Source: Chloroflexota bacterium (lineage in GTDB: Bacteria > Chloroflexota > Anaerolineae > Promineifilales > Promineifilaceae). Taken from it: a DNA stretch of 64,000 nt. The position numbers and the translations under genes were made by a program. The stretch spans positions 1 through 64,000 of the forward strand of contig JAGOMA010000017.1 of the NCBI GenBank assembly GCA_017993775.1, written 5' to 3'. This document shows, piece by piece, positions 33,304 through 42,639 of this stretch. Under the pieces are notes generated by a model. That model did not search any database. It was not told the DNA's origin and was given only the letters and a program-made list of their open reading frames with translations. The stretch's first letter is position 1. Every line of letters begins with the position of its first letter.

Positions 33304-33608
33304 TTCCCTTATCTTGGTATCTGATTGTTGCAGCACTTTTGTTTTCTATCGGCCTTTATGGCGTGATGGCCCGGCGTAACGCTGTCGCCATTTTGATGGC
33401 AGTCGAATTGATGTTGAACGCCGTGAACATCAATCTGGTCGCTTTTTGGCGATATACGGCGCCAGATGGCGCTGTAGGGCTGACGTGGGCAGTTTTTGTG
33501 CTAACAGTAGCCGCTGCGGAAGCGGCCGTTGGTCTGGCTTTGATTATTTCTATCTATCGTCGTCGGGATTCTGTTATCGCCGAAGAGTTGGATATGTTGA
33601 AAAACTAA
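33300..33608 (+). CDS. nuoK: NADH-quinone oxidoreductase subunit K
   Basis: The 102-residue protein has three helices. It shows 'GLYGVMARRNAVAILMAVELMLNAVNINLVAFW' in parts, with the buried Glu of TM2 (VEL), and 'AAAEAAVGLALIISIYRRRD' with the TM3 Glu. Both acids are part of the proton path. Start overlaps nuoJ. Confidence 0.95.
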   Translation: MIPLSWYLIVAALLFSIGLYGVMARRNAVAILMAVELMLNAVNINLVAFWRYTAPDGAVGLTWAVFVLTVAAAEAAVGLALIISIYRRRDSVIAEELDMLKN

Positions 33609-33673
33609 GTTCCTGAGCTACGGCCGTTGTTGGTCGACGGCAGTTTTGGATCTGACCATTTGAGTAAGACCTT

Positions 33674-35962
33674 ATGAGTGAAGAAACCCTTGCATTATTA
33701 ACCTGGCTCATTCCGGCCGGCCCCTTGTTAGCATTTTTTGTGATCGTCTTGTTCACCAATCGCAGCCGAACTCTGAGTTGGGCGCTGGCCTGGTTGGGTG
33801 TGTTTTCGGCGCTTATTTTGGGCTGGACGGTGGCGCTTAATGTCGCCTCGACGGATTTGCATCACCTGGAGACTCACCCCACGGTGGTGGCCAGCGCAAT
33901 CGATTGGCTGCCGGTAGGCGATTATTTTCAGGGTACGTGGCTGAAAATGGGGGTGGCGGTTGATCCGTTAACGGCCGTTATGCTCATCATGGTCACCTTT
34001 GCCGTGACGATGATTTTTGTTTACAGCGTTGGGTACCACAATTGGGGCGCGCCGTTGGGCAAAGTCCTGGGCGTCCCAAATCACCTTCAGGAAGAACCAC
34101 TCCTCTCCCGATTTTTTGCCTACATGAGCCTTTTTGCTGGCGCAATGCTTCTCCTGGTTGTCGCGGATAACCTCCTATTGCTGTTTGTTGGCTGGGAAAT
34201 CATGGGCTTTTGCTCCTATTCGCTTATTGGATTCTGGCACGCCCGTGATTACCACCTGGAACCAGAAAACATCCCCCACATTTCACCGCGCGCAGCAGCC
34301 GTCAAAGCATTCCTTACGACCCGCGTTGCCGATGTGGTCATGCTGCTGGGTATTGTCTGGTTTTACCGCGTGTTTGGCACGCTAAATTTTGCCGAGGCTT
34401 TTTCGGCCCACAGCCTGGAAGAAGCTGTCGTGAAAGTTGGCGGCGTTGGGTTGGGTGTGATGGCCTTGCTCCTGTTCACCGGTACGGTGGGCAAATCGGC
34501 GCAGTGGCCGTTACACGTCTGGTTGCCCGATGCGATGGAAGGCCCTACTCCGGTGAGCGCAGTCATCCATGCCGCCGCGATGGTTTCGGCCGGCGTTTAC
34601 ATGATCGTTCGTATTTATCCGTTGATTGCCGTTGGTTCTGGCCCGGAAGGTAGTAATGCTGTGAGCTGGATCATTGCCGGCATTGGCGCCTTCACCGCTT
34701 TGATGGCCGCTACAATAGCCGTTGCCCAATATGATGTTAAAGGTGTGCTGGCTTATTCGACCATTTCGCAGCTTGGTTTTATGGTGGCGGCATTGGGGGC
34801 AGGCGGTTATGTGGCTGCGGCGTTCCACTTGATTACGCATGGTTTTTTCAAGGCGTTGTTGTTCCTGGCTTCCGGCTCGGTTATTCATGGCATGGAACAT
34901 GGGGCGCACGAGGTTCATGATCACCACACAGACCCGCAAGATATGCGCTTTATGGGCGGTTTGCGGCACAAAATGCCCGTGACATTTTGGACCTTCTTAA
35001 TTGGCGGGATGGCTTTGTCCGGGTTGCCCCTGATTACCGCTGGTTTTTGGTCTAAGGATGAAATATTTGCGGAAGCCTGGCATTTGTTTGAAAAGGGCGA
35101 CCCGTTGGGTCTTTTTGTCCTGGTGATGTTGGGGCTGGCTGCTTTCCTGACGGCATTTTACACCATGCGGCAGATTAGCTTGACTTTTCTGGGGAAGCCG
35201 CGCACACCGTTGGCTGAAAATGCGCATGAAAGCAACCGTTTTATGACGGTTCCCCTGGTTTTGCTGTCGATTTTTGCTGTAGGAGCCGGTTGGTTTGGCA
35301 TTCCCGAATCCTTCCCGGTTTTAGGACCCATCGTGAAAAACAACTTTTTCCACCATTTTGTGGGAGCGACGATTTATGAAACGATGGCTGAGCTGGAACA
35401 TTTGCACCTGGTGGATGCCGCGATAGAGACGTTGCCGTTCTCTTGGGTGCCGTTGATAGCTTCGTTGGTGGTGGCGTTGGGTGGTTTGTTTGTGGGGTGG
35501 TGGGTATACGGCCGTAAGCCCCTGGCCAAAAATCAACAAGACCCCTTGGTACGGCCGCTTGGTCCCATACACGTATTCTTGAACCACAAGTGGTATTGGG
35601 ACGAGTTGTACCAGGTTGTTTTTATTCGCCCGACCGTATATTTCTCTGAAAAAATTGTCTACGAGGTTGTGGATAAAGGCTTAATTGATGGCATCTTGCA
35701 CTTCGTGGCTCTGGCTTTCTATGGCTTTGGTCGATACATGAAACAGGCGGAAGAGTTTATTTTTGGCCGGTCTGTGGATTGGATTAAAGACCAGTTCCTG
35801 GCGATGACCAAAATATCTCGCCAGTTGCAGACAGGCAAAATCCAGGAATATGTTCTGGTGTCTGTGTTGATTATTGCGGTGTTGACGGCCGTTATCCTCG
35901 CTGTCAATTATTACGGCCCTGTTACTGAGTGGTTTTCTCAGATAGCTCTATTCGTGAAATAA
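33674..35962 (+). CDS. nuoL: NADH-quinone oxidoreductase subunit L, long form
   Basis: The 762-residue antiporter-like subunit carries 'FVGWEIMGFCSYSLIGFW', 'GTVGKSAQWPLHVWLPDAMEGPTPVSAVIHAAAMVSAGVY' in parts, and 'SQLGFMVAALG'. It is longer than a typical NuoL of about 610-660. Part of the extra length lies in the C-terminal lateral helix: residues 685-722 ('YMKQAEEFIFGRSVDWIKDQ' and following) precede the usual 'RQLQTGKIQEYVL'. A longer lateral helix fits a complex with an additional NuoM, which is encoded next door. Confidence 0.95.
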   Translation: MSEETLALLTWLIPAGPLLAFFVIVLFTNRSRTLSWALAWLGVFSALILGWTVALNVASTDLHHLETHPTVVASAIDWLPVGDYFQGTWLKMGVAVDPLTAVMLIMVTFAVTMIFVYSVGYHNWGAPLGKVLGVPNHLQEEPLLSRFFAYMSLFAGAMLLLVVADNLLLLFVGWEIMGFCSYSLIGFWHARDYHLEPENIPHISPRAAAVKAFLTTRVADVVMLLGIVWFYRVFGTLNFAEAFSAHSLEEAVVKVGGVGLGVMALLLFTGTVGKSAQWPLHVWLPDAMEGPTPVSAVIHAAAMVSAGVYMIVRIYPLIAVGSGPEGSNAVSWIIAGIGAFTALMAATIAVAQYDVKGVLAYSTISQLGFMVAALGAGGYVAAAFHLITHGFFKALLFLASGSVIHGMEHGAHEVHDHHTDPQDMRFMGGLRHKMPVTFWTFLIGGMALSGLPLITAGFWSKDEIFAEAWHLFEKGDPLGLFVLVMLGLAAFLTAFYTMRQISLTFLGKPRTPLAENAHESNRFMTVPLVLLSIFAVGAGWFGIPESFPVLGPIVKNNFFHHFVGATIYETMAELEHLHLVDAAIETLPFSWVPLIASLVVALGGLFVGWWVYGRKPLAKNQQDPLVRPLGPIHVFLNHKWYWDELYQVVFIRPTVYFSEKIVYEVVDKGLIDGILHFVALAFYGFGRYMKQAEEFIFGRSVDWIKDQFLAMTKISRQLQTGKIQEYVLVSVLIIAVLTAVILAVNYYGPVTEWFSQIALFVK

Positions 35963-35978
35963 GTAAGTAGGAGACCCG

Positions 35979-37529
35979 ATGGACTTTATTCAAAATAATC
36001 TCCTGACTCTGACAATTTTCTTCCCATTGCTGGCGGCGGCCGTTATTTTCTTGCTGCCCAGCGATGCGAAGCGAACCATCCGTTGGCTGGCGCTTATTCT
36101 TAGCCTCATACCCCTGGTGATGGTGTTGATGATGTGGTTTAGCTATGACCGCGTGGATGCCGGTATTCAATTTGAAACCGCCGCCAGTTGGTTCCCAACC
36201 ATCGGCGCTGGTTTCCATGTCGGCATAGACGGCATCAGCCTGGCAATGTTCTTGTTAACCGCTATTTTGACGCCACTCTCCATTCTGGCATCTTTCCAAA
36301 TAGAAGATAATCCTCGCATGTTTATGTTTCTTTTCCTGGTGATGGAAGCGGCGATGCTGGGTTTGTTTTCGGCCATGGATTTGCTCCTGTTCTTTGTTTT
36401 TTGGGAATTTGGGCTGGTGCCCATGTATTTCCTCATCAAGATTTGGGGGGGGAAGGATCGCGAATACGCATCATTTAAGTTTTTTGTATACACCATGGCG
36501 GGGAGCTTAGGGTTACTACTCTCGATTCAGATTATTGGTCTTTCGATGGGTACCTTTGACATCCCTGTTTTGATGGACAAATGGGTGAATCTGCAAGCTG
36601 GCGGTGTGCTGCCCAATGTCAATTTGCCGGTTGATGCGGTTAAGGCCGTGGCGTATTGGGCGTTTGTGATAGCGTTCGCCATCAAAGTGCCGATTTTCCC
36701 CTTCCACACCTGGCTGCCGGATGCCCACACGCAAGCGCCAACGGCCGGTTCGATGATATTGGCCGGTGTGTTGCTGAAATTAGGCGCTTATGGGTTTTTG
36801 CGTCTGGTTGTGCCGTTTTTCCCGGCTCAAGCCAATATGACAGCCGGCATTTTAGCCACGTTCGGTATGCTGAGTATTGTGATGGGCGGGTATGCGGCCT
36901 TTGGCCAGTGGGATTTTAAGCGGTTGGTCGCTTATTCCTCTGTTAACCACATGGGCTTTGTGGTGTTAGGTATTGCGGTGTATGCGTATGCATACGGCCG
37001 TGCACAGGCATTCACCGACCCGGCAATGGCCACAGACGCCATCATGGCGACCAGCGGCGCAGTCCTGCAAATGTTCAACCACGGTTTGTCGGCGGCAGGC
37101 ATGTTCTTTATGGTTGGCGTGATTTACGAACGTGCCCACACGCGAGATCTCAAAGAATTTGGTGGAATTTGGTCCATTATGCCCGTCTTCGGAGCGATTC
37201 TCATCTTCACCAGCATGGCTTCGTTGGGCTTGCCAGGCCTGAACGGTTTTGTGGGCGAGTTTATGATCGTGCGTGGGAGTTGGAACGTTTTTACCGTGCA
37301 AGTCGCTTTGTCCATGTTGGGCCTCTTCATGACCGGCGCGTACATCTTAAAAGGTATCGGCGAAACATTGCACGGTCCCATTAAAGATCAATGGCGCGGT
37401 TTAAAAGACATGACTTTCCGCGAACATGCGGTCATCTGGCCATTAATGGCTCTGATGCTGTCTTTGGGAATTTGGCCGCAGTGGCTGTTGGTTTTCATCA
37501 ACGATACAGTCACCAAAATATTTAATTAA
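35979..37529 (+). CDS. nuoM: NADH-quinone oxidoreductase subunit M (copy 1)
   Basis: The 516-residue antiporter-like subunit has about fourteen helices with 'FFVFWEFGLVPMYFLIKIWGG', 'AFAIKVPIFPFHTWLPDAHTQAPTAGSMILAGVLLKLGAYGF' in parts, and 'YSSVNHMGFVVLG'. The TM5 Glu and TM7 Lys expected for proton transfer are present. It follows nuoL by 16 bp. A second, different nuoM follows directly. Confidence 0.95.
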   Translation: MDFIQNNLLTLTIFFPLLAAAVIFLLPSDAKRTIRWLALILSLIPLVMVLMMWFSYDRVDAGIQFETAASWFPTIGAGFHVGIDGISLAMFLLTAILTPLSILASFQIEDNPRMFMFLFLVMEAAMLGLFSAMDLLLFFVFWEFGLVPMYFLIKIWGGKDREYASFKFFVYTMAGSLGLLLSIQIIGLSMGTFDIPVLMDKWVNLQAGGVLPNVNLPVDAVKAVAYWAFVIAFAIKVPIFPFHTWLPDAHTQAPTAGSMILAGVLLKLGAYGFLRLVVPFFPAQANMTAGILATFGMLSIVMGGYAAFGQWDFKRLVAYSSVNHMGFVVLGIAVYAYAYGRAQAFTDPAMATDAIMATSGAVLQMFNHGLSAAGMFFMVGVIYERAHTRDLKEFGGIWSIMPVFGAILIFTSMASLGLPGLNGFVGEFMIVRGSWNVFTVQVALSMLGLFMTGAYILKGIGETLHGPIKDQWRGLKDMTFREHAVIWPLMALMLSLGIWPQWLLVFINDTVTKIFN

Positions 37530-37619
37530 GAGAAACGAAAGGTTTAAGCTAAAGCGCAGCTTCAAGTCTTTATGCTTCAACCTTCTATTTAGTAAGTTTT
37601 TTAGGCTGGAAGAGGGTTT

Positions 37620-39251
37620 ATGGATTTTCCATTTTTATCAGTCATTGCCCTATCGCCGATAGCAGCAGCAATCATCATTCTTATGATGCCCAAAGAGCGG
37701 GGAGAAAATTCCCGCATGCTGGCGCTCGCCGCCATGATTTTGGGATTAATACTGTCTATCTACGTATATGTCGCTTACAACCAAAACCTTCCCGATGCGC
37801 AGGCTCGTTGGGCGGACACCCTTATGTTTGTTGAGGACTACAAGTGGATTCCGGCTGTAAACATCGGCTATATTGTCGGTGTTGATGGTCTGAGCGCCAC
37901 CCTGGTTCTGTTGACATCTATAGTCGGTTTGGGCGGTGTCCTGATTTCCTGGAGTGTTGAAGATCGGCCACGCGAATTTTTTGCCTTCTTCATGCTTTTG
38001 GTAGCTGGCGTGCACGGCGTGTTTGTGGCAGTTGACGGCTTTTTGCTGTTCTTCTTTTATGAACTGGCTGTGCTGCCGATGTATGTGATGATTGTGATTT
38101 GGGGGTGGAAGGAACGGCGTGAATATGCGGCGATGAAGCTGACGCTTTACTTGTTAATAGGCAGCTTTATTTCCTTTATCGCTTTTCTTTACCTATACTT
38201 CAATTTACCGGCGGCCGGTGTTGCCCAAACATTCGATCTGCGGGTCTGGTCAGAGGCTAACTTCCCCTTTGCTATGCAGCAGGTATGGTTTATGCCTTTG
38301 TTTTTAGGCTTTGCCATTTTGGCCGGTTTGTTCCCGTTTCATAACTGGTCACCTGATGGTCATGTGGCTGCGCCAACGGCCGTTTCCATGATTCACGCTG
38401 GTGTCCTGATGAAACTCGGCGCCTACGCCTCCATGCGCGTCGGCATCCAAATCCTGCCAGAGGGCACTGTCTACTGGATGCCCTTTATCATCCTCCTCAC
38501 CCTTATCAACGTCCTTTATGGCTCTTTCATCGCCATGCGCCAACGCGACATGAAATACCTGATCGGTTACTCCAGCGTCAGCCACATGGGTCTTGTTTCA
38601 ATGGGCTTTGCCACAATGACCCTCGTTGGTTTCACTGGCGCCGGCATCCAAATGGTCAGTCATGGCGTCATGACCGCTCTCTTCTTCTCTGTTGTCGGTA
38701 TGATCTACGACCGTGCCCACACACGCAGCATGGACGACCTGAGCGGCATGCGCAAGGCACTCCCCTGGCTCGTTGTACCTTTCATCATCGGTGGTCTTGT
38801 TTCCATGGGTATGCCCGGCTTATCCGGGTTTATCGCCGAATTCCCGATATTTATGGGGGTCTGGCAAGGCAGTAGCCTTCCCATCACGCCATCATTTCTC
38901 AACCTGATACCGGCAAACTACTACCAAATTGTGGCTATCCTGGCGATTCTGGGTGTAATCATCACCGCAGCCTACATCTTGCGGGCCGTTAACACCGTCT
39001 TTTTTGGTGACTACGACAGCGAAAAATGGCACGACATGCGTCCTATCTTACCGATTGACAAGTTTACCCTGGTCATGTTTTGCGCAATTCTAATCGCTAT
39101 CGGCGTTATGCCTTCAATCATCGGACCGATCGTTCAATCTGGTATGACACCAGTCATTCATCGTATTCAAGAAGCAACGCAAACCATGACAGTTTTAGAC
39201 AGCGTACAGATTGCTGCAACGAATTTGCTGTCTTGGCTGGGAGGTGCATAA
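37620..39251 (+). CDS. nuoM: NADH-quinone oxidoreductase subunit M (copy 2)
   Basis: The 543-residue protein is a second NuoM: 'FFFYELAVLPMYVMIVIWGWKERREYAAMK' in parts (TM5 Glu), 'GLFPFHNWSPDGHVAAPTAVSMIHAGVLMKLGAYA' in parts, and 'YSSVSHMGLVSMGFA'. It keeps the key acidic and Lys residues, so it looks like a working pump, not a relic. It differs clearly from copy 1, so the duplication is old. The 90-bp gap before it is unusually long for the cluster. It is followed without a gap by nuoN. Confidence 0.93.
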   Translation: MDFPFLSVIALSPIAAAIIILMMPKERGENSRMLALAAMILGLILSIYVYVAYNQNLPDAQARWADTLMFVEDYKWIPAVNIGYIVGVDGLSATLVLLTSIVGLGGVLISWSVEDRPREFFAFFMLLVAGVHGVFVAVDGFLLFFFYELAVLPMYVMIVIWGWKERREYAAMKLTLYLLIGSFISFIAFLYLYFNLPAAGVAQTFDLRVWSEANFPFAMQQVWFMPLFLGFAILAGLFPFHNWSPDGHVAAPTAVSMIHAGVLMKLGAYASMRVGIQILPEGTVYWMPFIILLTLINVLYGSFIAMRQRDMKYLIGYSSVSHMGLVSMGFATMTLVGFTGAGIQMVSHGVMTALFFSVVGMIYDRAHTRSMDDLSGMRKALPWLVVPFIIGGLVSMGMPGLSGFIAEFPIFMGVWQGSSLPITPSFLNLIPANYYQIVAILAILGVIITAAYILRAVNTVFFGDYDSEKWHDMRPILPIDKFTLVMFCAILIAIGVMPSIIGPIVQSGMTPVIHRIQEATQTMTVLDSVQIAATNLLSWLGGA

Positions 39252-40778
39252 GTGAGTTCAACTCTCACCCTCGATTGGATCTTGGCACTATTGCCTGAGA
39301 TAAGCCTGGTAGTATTGTTGGCGGCTGTACTCGTCTACGACCGAGGCCTTAAGCCAGCAAATCGGCGTAACGTGGGGTTGCTAAGCGCCTGGGGTGCCTT
39401 TGCAATCTTGCTGCTGACCCTGGGTTTATGGGTATTTTTGGGCGTCCCCAATATACAACAGGCACTATCTGTAGATAGTCTATTTTGGGGCGGCATGATA
39501 CGGAACGATCTGATCACCCTGGTCTTTCGTGTGATGTTCCTTGCTGCCCTGATGATCACCAGCCTGATTACCATTGATGTCAAGCGATTGCAGCGCGGCG
39601 AGTTTTACGCTCTCCTCATAACGGCAACCATTGGCTTCAGTCTGATGGCCGCATCGGCAGATTTGATCATGCTTTACATTGCTTTGGAAACCGCCAGTAT
39701 TTCCTCTTATGTTTTGGCCGGCTTCATGACTGAGGATGACAAATCGGCAGAAGCCGGGATGAAATACTTTGTCTATGGCGCAATGGCAACTGGCGTCATG
39801 CTCTATGGTATGAGTTTATTGCATGGTCTTTTTAGCAGCATTGGGATTCCGTCCACAAATTTTTACCAAATGGGATCGGTTCTATCAAACGCTGGTGCGA
39901 TTCCACCTGAAGCGAATGGTGTTATCTTACTGTCAGCCGCATTAATCATCGTTGGTTTTGGCTTCAAAATTTCAGCTGTGCCGTTCCATTTTTGGACGCC
40001 CGATGTCTACAATGGGTCGCCAACCAGCTTTACCGCATTCGTCTCCACCGCCTCAAAAGCTGCCGGTTTCGCTGTGTTTTTGCGTGTGCTAACAGCCGGC
40101 ACCTTTGGTGCGCCCGGTCAAGAATCCTTGTGGTGGGCGTTGCTCATTTCCATGTGTGTCATCACAATGACACTGGGCAATTTTGCAGCCATCTATCAGA
40201 ACGACATCAAACGCCTGCTTGCCTATTCCAGTATTGCTCAGGCGGGGTACGCTTTAATCGGACTGGTTGCCTTTACGCCAGATGGCTCTGCCGCAACGAT
40301 GTTTTATTTATTGATGTATGTGTTCACGAATATGGCCGCTTTTGGTGTCATCATTCTGATTCATAATGTTTCCGGCTCGAATGATCTGCGTGATCTTTAC
40401 GGCTTAAATCGCCGATCCCCTTATTTGGCTCTGGTGATGTTATTTGCCTTGCTCTCTTTGGGCGGCATTCCTCCCACGGCCGGGTTTATTGGCAAGTTCT
40501 TTGTGTTTAAAGCGGCCGTCGAAGCCGGATATTGGTGGCTAGCTTTACTTGGTATCTTGAATGCCTTTGTAGCGCTTTATTACTACTTGTCCATTGTTAA
40601 ATACATGTATCTCTACCGATCTGATGATGAAGATGTGCCGATTCCTATTTCGCGCGCAGCTCAAATCGGTTTGGGGATATCGGTTTTCTTTATCATATTC
40701 CTGGGAATTTATGCGGGTCCTGCATATGATTGGACACGTGAAGCTGCCAATGCCTTCTTCACACTCGTCGTTGGGTAA
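39252..40778 (+). CDS. nuoN: NADH-quinone oxidoreductase subunit N
   Basis: The 508-residue antiporter-like subunit shows 'LIMLYIALETASISSYVLAGF' (TM5 Glu), 'FGFKISAVPFHFWTPDVYNGSPTSFTAFVSTASKAAGFAV' in parts (TM7-8 Lys) and 'YSSIAQAGYALIGL'. The start is GTG with GGGAGG upstream, directly abutting the nuoM2 stop. It ends the complex I cluster; atpI follows after 92 bp. Confidence 0.95.
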   Translation: MSSTLTLDWILALLPEISLVVLLAAVLVYDRGLKPANRRNVGLLSAWGAFAILLLTLGLWVFLGVPNIQQALSVDSLFWGGMIRNDLITLVFRVMFLAALMITSLITIDVKRLQRGEFYALLITATIGFSLMAASADLIMLYIALETASISSYVLAGFMTEDDKSAEAGMKYFVYGAMATGVMLYGMSLLHGLFSSIGIPSTNFYQMGSVLSNAGAIPPEANGVILLSAALIIVGFGFKISAVPFHFWTPDVYNGSPTSFTAFVSTASKAAGFAVFLRVLTAGTFGAPGQESLWWALLISMCVITMTLGNFAAIYQNDIKRLLAYSSIAQAGYALIGLVAFTPDGSAATMFYLLMYVFTNMAAFGVIILIHNVSGSNDLRDLYGLNRRSPYLALVMLFALLSLGGIPPTAGFIGKFFVFKAAVEAGYWWLALLGILNAFVALYYYLSIVKYMYLYRSDDEDVPIPISRAAQIGLGISVFFIIFLGIYAGPAYDWTREAANAFFTLVVG

Positions 40779-40870
40779 GAGCCGCCCTTCGGGTGGTGTC
40801 GCTTTGTTCGCCATTGCCACACATTCGAGTTGTGATATAATTCGCAAACCGCGCATTAATAAATAAAATT

Positions 40871-41167
40871 GTGTCCCGAAAAACAGATATAAACCAAACG
40901 ATAGTTATGGCCAATCTGGTTGGTCAGGTTGGTTGTGTAACCGGACTGGTTGCCCTTGTGATCATTGGTATTTCTTTTGGTCTTGGGCAGTTCCTGGATA
41001 ATTATTTGGGAACCCGGGGAATTTTCACTGTCGTTTTTATGTTGGGCAGTTTTCCGGTTACGCTGTTTGCAATGGTTCGCCTGAGTTTGATGATGGTGGC
41101 TAGAGCGCAAGCCCGTGTGGCCGAGATGGATACAAAAGACACCCAAGAAAATAACGAAACGACATAA
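40871..41167 (+). CDS. atpI: ATP synthase protein I-like (AtpI/AtpZ type)
   Basis: The 98-residue protein has two membrane helices separated by a short loop ('LDNYLGTRGIF') and a hydrophilic C-terminus, the layout of the AtpI/ATPase_gene1 family. Such proteins assist c-ring assembly or Mg handling. The start is GTG at 40871. It directly precedes atpB, the usual position. Confidence 0.75.
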   Translation: MSRKTDINQTIVMANLVGQVGCVTGLVALVIIGISFGLGQFLDNYLGTRGIFTVVFMLGSFPVTLFAMVRLSLMMVARAQARVAEMDTKDTQENNETT

Positions 41168-41189
41168 GAAAAAAAGAGGAAGCACACAG

Positions 41190-42299
41190 ATGAAAAAAAG
41201 ATACATCATAATGATTTGTATCGCTCTTATGCTCATATTAGGAACGTTTGTGCCGTGGACGAAGCCCGTGCGCCCCTTTATTCAGTTGCCTGGTGAAGTT
41301 TACCCTGGGACAGAAGGATTGCCGATTCTTGGGGGGCTTACCAACACGTTCATGTCCACTGTAGTTGCCTGGATAATGGTGACGGTGTTGGTACTAGCGT
41401 TAAAAGCACGCTCTCGCACGGCCGATGAAATCCCAACAGGCTTCTATAACTTCTTTGAGATGATTATTGAAGCAGCATATAATTTTGCTGAAGGGATTGC
41501 CGGGCCAAAGGTTAAAAATTTCTTCCCTTGGTTCATGACCTTTATCTTGATTATCTTAACCACCAACTGGATGGGTTTGATTCCGGGTTGGGACAGCATC
41601 GGGTTTTATGAATGGAAGCCTCACAAAGCAGCTCTTGATGCTGAAAAGCAGGCGGCCGCGAACGGCATTGAATTTACGGAAGAAGATTTCCTGAATGTAG
41701 AACATACTACCGATGCGGCTAATGTTGGTGATCTTCGCATTTCTCCGGCTTTCCTGATTCGCGCAGATGCCAATGCCAATCCAGATGCTCCTGTTGAAGA
41801 GGACAGCCACGAACGGAAAGTTGGGCTTAATCCAGAAGCCGCTGACTGGACAATTGTGCCGTTGCTGCGACCAGGGGCAACCGATTTGAATTTTACCCTT
41901 GCGTTTGCGCTTGTGGCCATGGTTATGGTTCAGTTTTATGGCTTCAAGTTTTTAGGCGGCAGGGGATACCTTTCTAAATTTTTCCCATTTGTGGGCAAGG
42001 GGTGGAGCGCAGAGGTTTCAAAGAACCCCATTAAGGCTATTGATCCGGCCGTGGGCATTCTGGAACTCATCAGTGAGATTTCAAAAATCATCTCATTTGC
42101 CTTCCGTCTTTTGGGTAATATTTTTGCTGGTATGGTGCTGCTGTTTGTAATGGCTTACCTGTTGCCGGTAATTAATGTGGTCTTTTTTGGCCTTGAGTTT
42201 TTCGTTGGGCTGATTCAGGCGCTTGTATTTGCGCTGTTAATGTTGATATTCATGGTGAGCGCTACAGAGAGCCACCATGGTGATGAAGAACATCACTAA
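41190..42299 (+). CDS. atpB: F0F1 ATP synthase subunit a, with a large insertion
   Basis: The 369-residue protein is subunit a of F0: 'NWMGLIPG', 'TDLNFTLAFALVAM', and the essential Arg306 in 'SFAFRLLGNIFAGMVLL'. Compared with the usual 230-280 residues it has an extra segment of about 90 residues (roughly 134-226), rich in Ala, Asp, Glu and Asn, in the loop between 'GLIPG' and 'TDLNFTLA', probably exposed at the membrane surface. The C-terminus is His/Glu-rich. I chose ATG 41190, which has AGAGGA upstream. Confidence 0.94.
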   Translation: MKKRYIIMICIALMLILGTFVPWTKPVRPFIQLPGEVYPGTEGLPILGGLTNTFMSTVVAWIMVTVLVLALKARSRTADEIPTGFYNFFEMIIEAAYNFAEGIAGPKVKNFFPWFMTFILIILTTNWMGLIPGWDSIGFYEWKPHKAALDAEKQAAANGIEFTEEDFLNVEHTTDAANVGDLRISPAFLIRADANANPDAPVEEDSHERKVGLNPEAADWTIVPLLRPGATDLNFTLAFALVAMVMVQFYGFKFLGGRGYLSKFFPFVGKGWSAEVSKNPIKAIDPAVGILELISEISKIISFAFRLLGNIFAGMVLLFVMAYLLPVINVVFFGLEFFVGLIQALVFALLMLIFMVSATESHHGDEEHH

Positions 42300-42339
42300 T
42301 TCCTTAAGAAAAATTAGAATCATTGGAGGATTATACATA

Positions 42340-42588
42340 ATGGATGAACTAGCTGCTTTGGCATTGGCTAACGGTTTGAAAGCAATTGGTGCAGGTTTGG
42401 CCATGACTGGTGCGATTGGCGCTGGCGCTGGTATCGGTATTTTGGTGAATGGTGCGGTGCAGGGTATTGCTCGCAATCCTGATGCCAGTGGGAATATCCA
42501 GACAAACATGATTTTGGGTATCGCTTTCGCCGAAGCCGTTGCTATTTATGCGTTGGTGGTAGCCCTCATCATTCTGTTCGTGGTTTAG
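42340..42588 (+). CDS. atpE: F0F1 ATP synthase subunit c
   Basis: The 82-residue protein is a two-helix c subunit with Gly/Ala repeats 'GAIGAGAGIGILVNG', the polar loop 'QGIARNPDASGNIQ', and the ion-binding Glu in 'GIAFAEAVAIYALVVAL'. The residues after the Glu (A-V, not S-T) and the lack of a Gln in helix 1 point to proton rather than sodium coupling. GGAGG lies upstream of ATG 42340. Confidence 0.96.
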   Translation: MDELAALALANGLKAIGAGLAMTGAIGAGAGIGILVNGAVQGIARNPDASGNIQTNMILGIAFAEAVAIYALVVALIILFVV

Positions 42589-42639
42589 GTCAGAACTAGT
42601 TAAATTTGTGATTCTAGTTAGACATATAAGGGGAATAGA

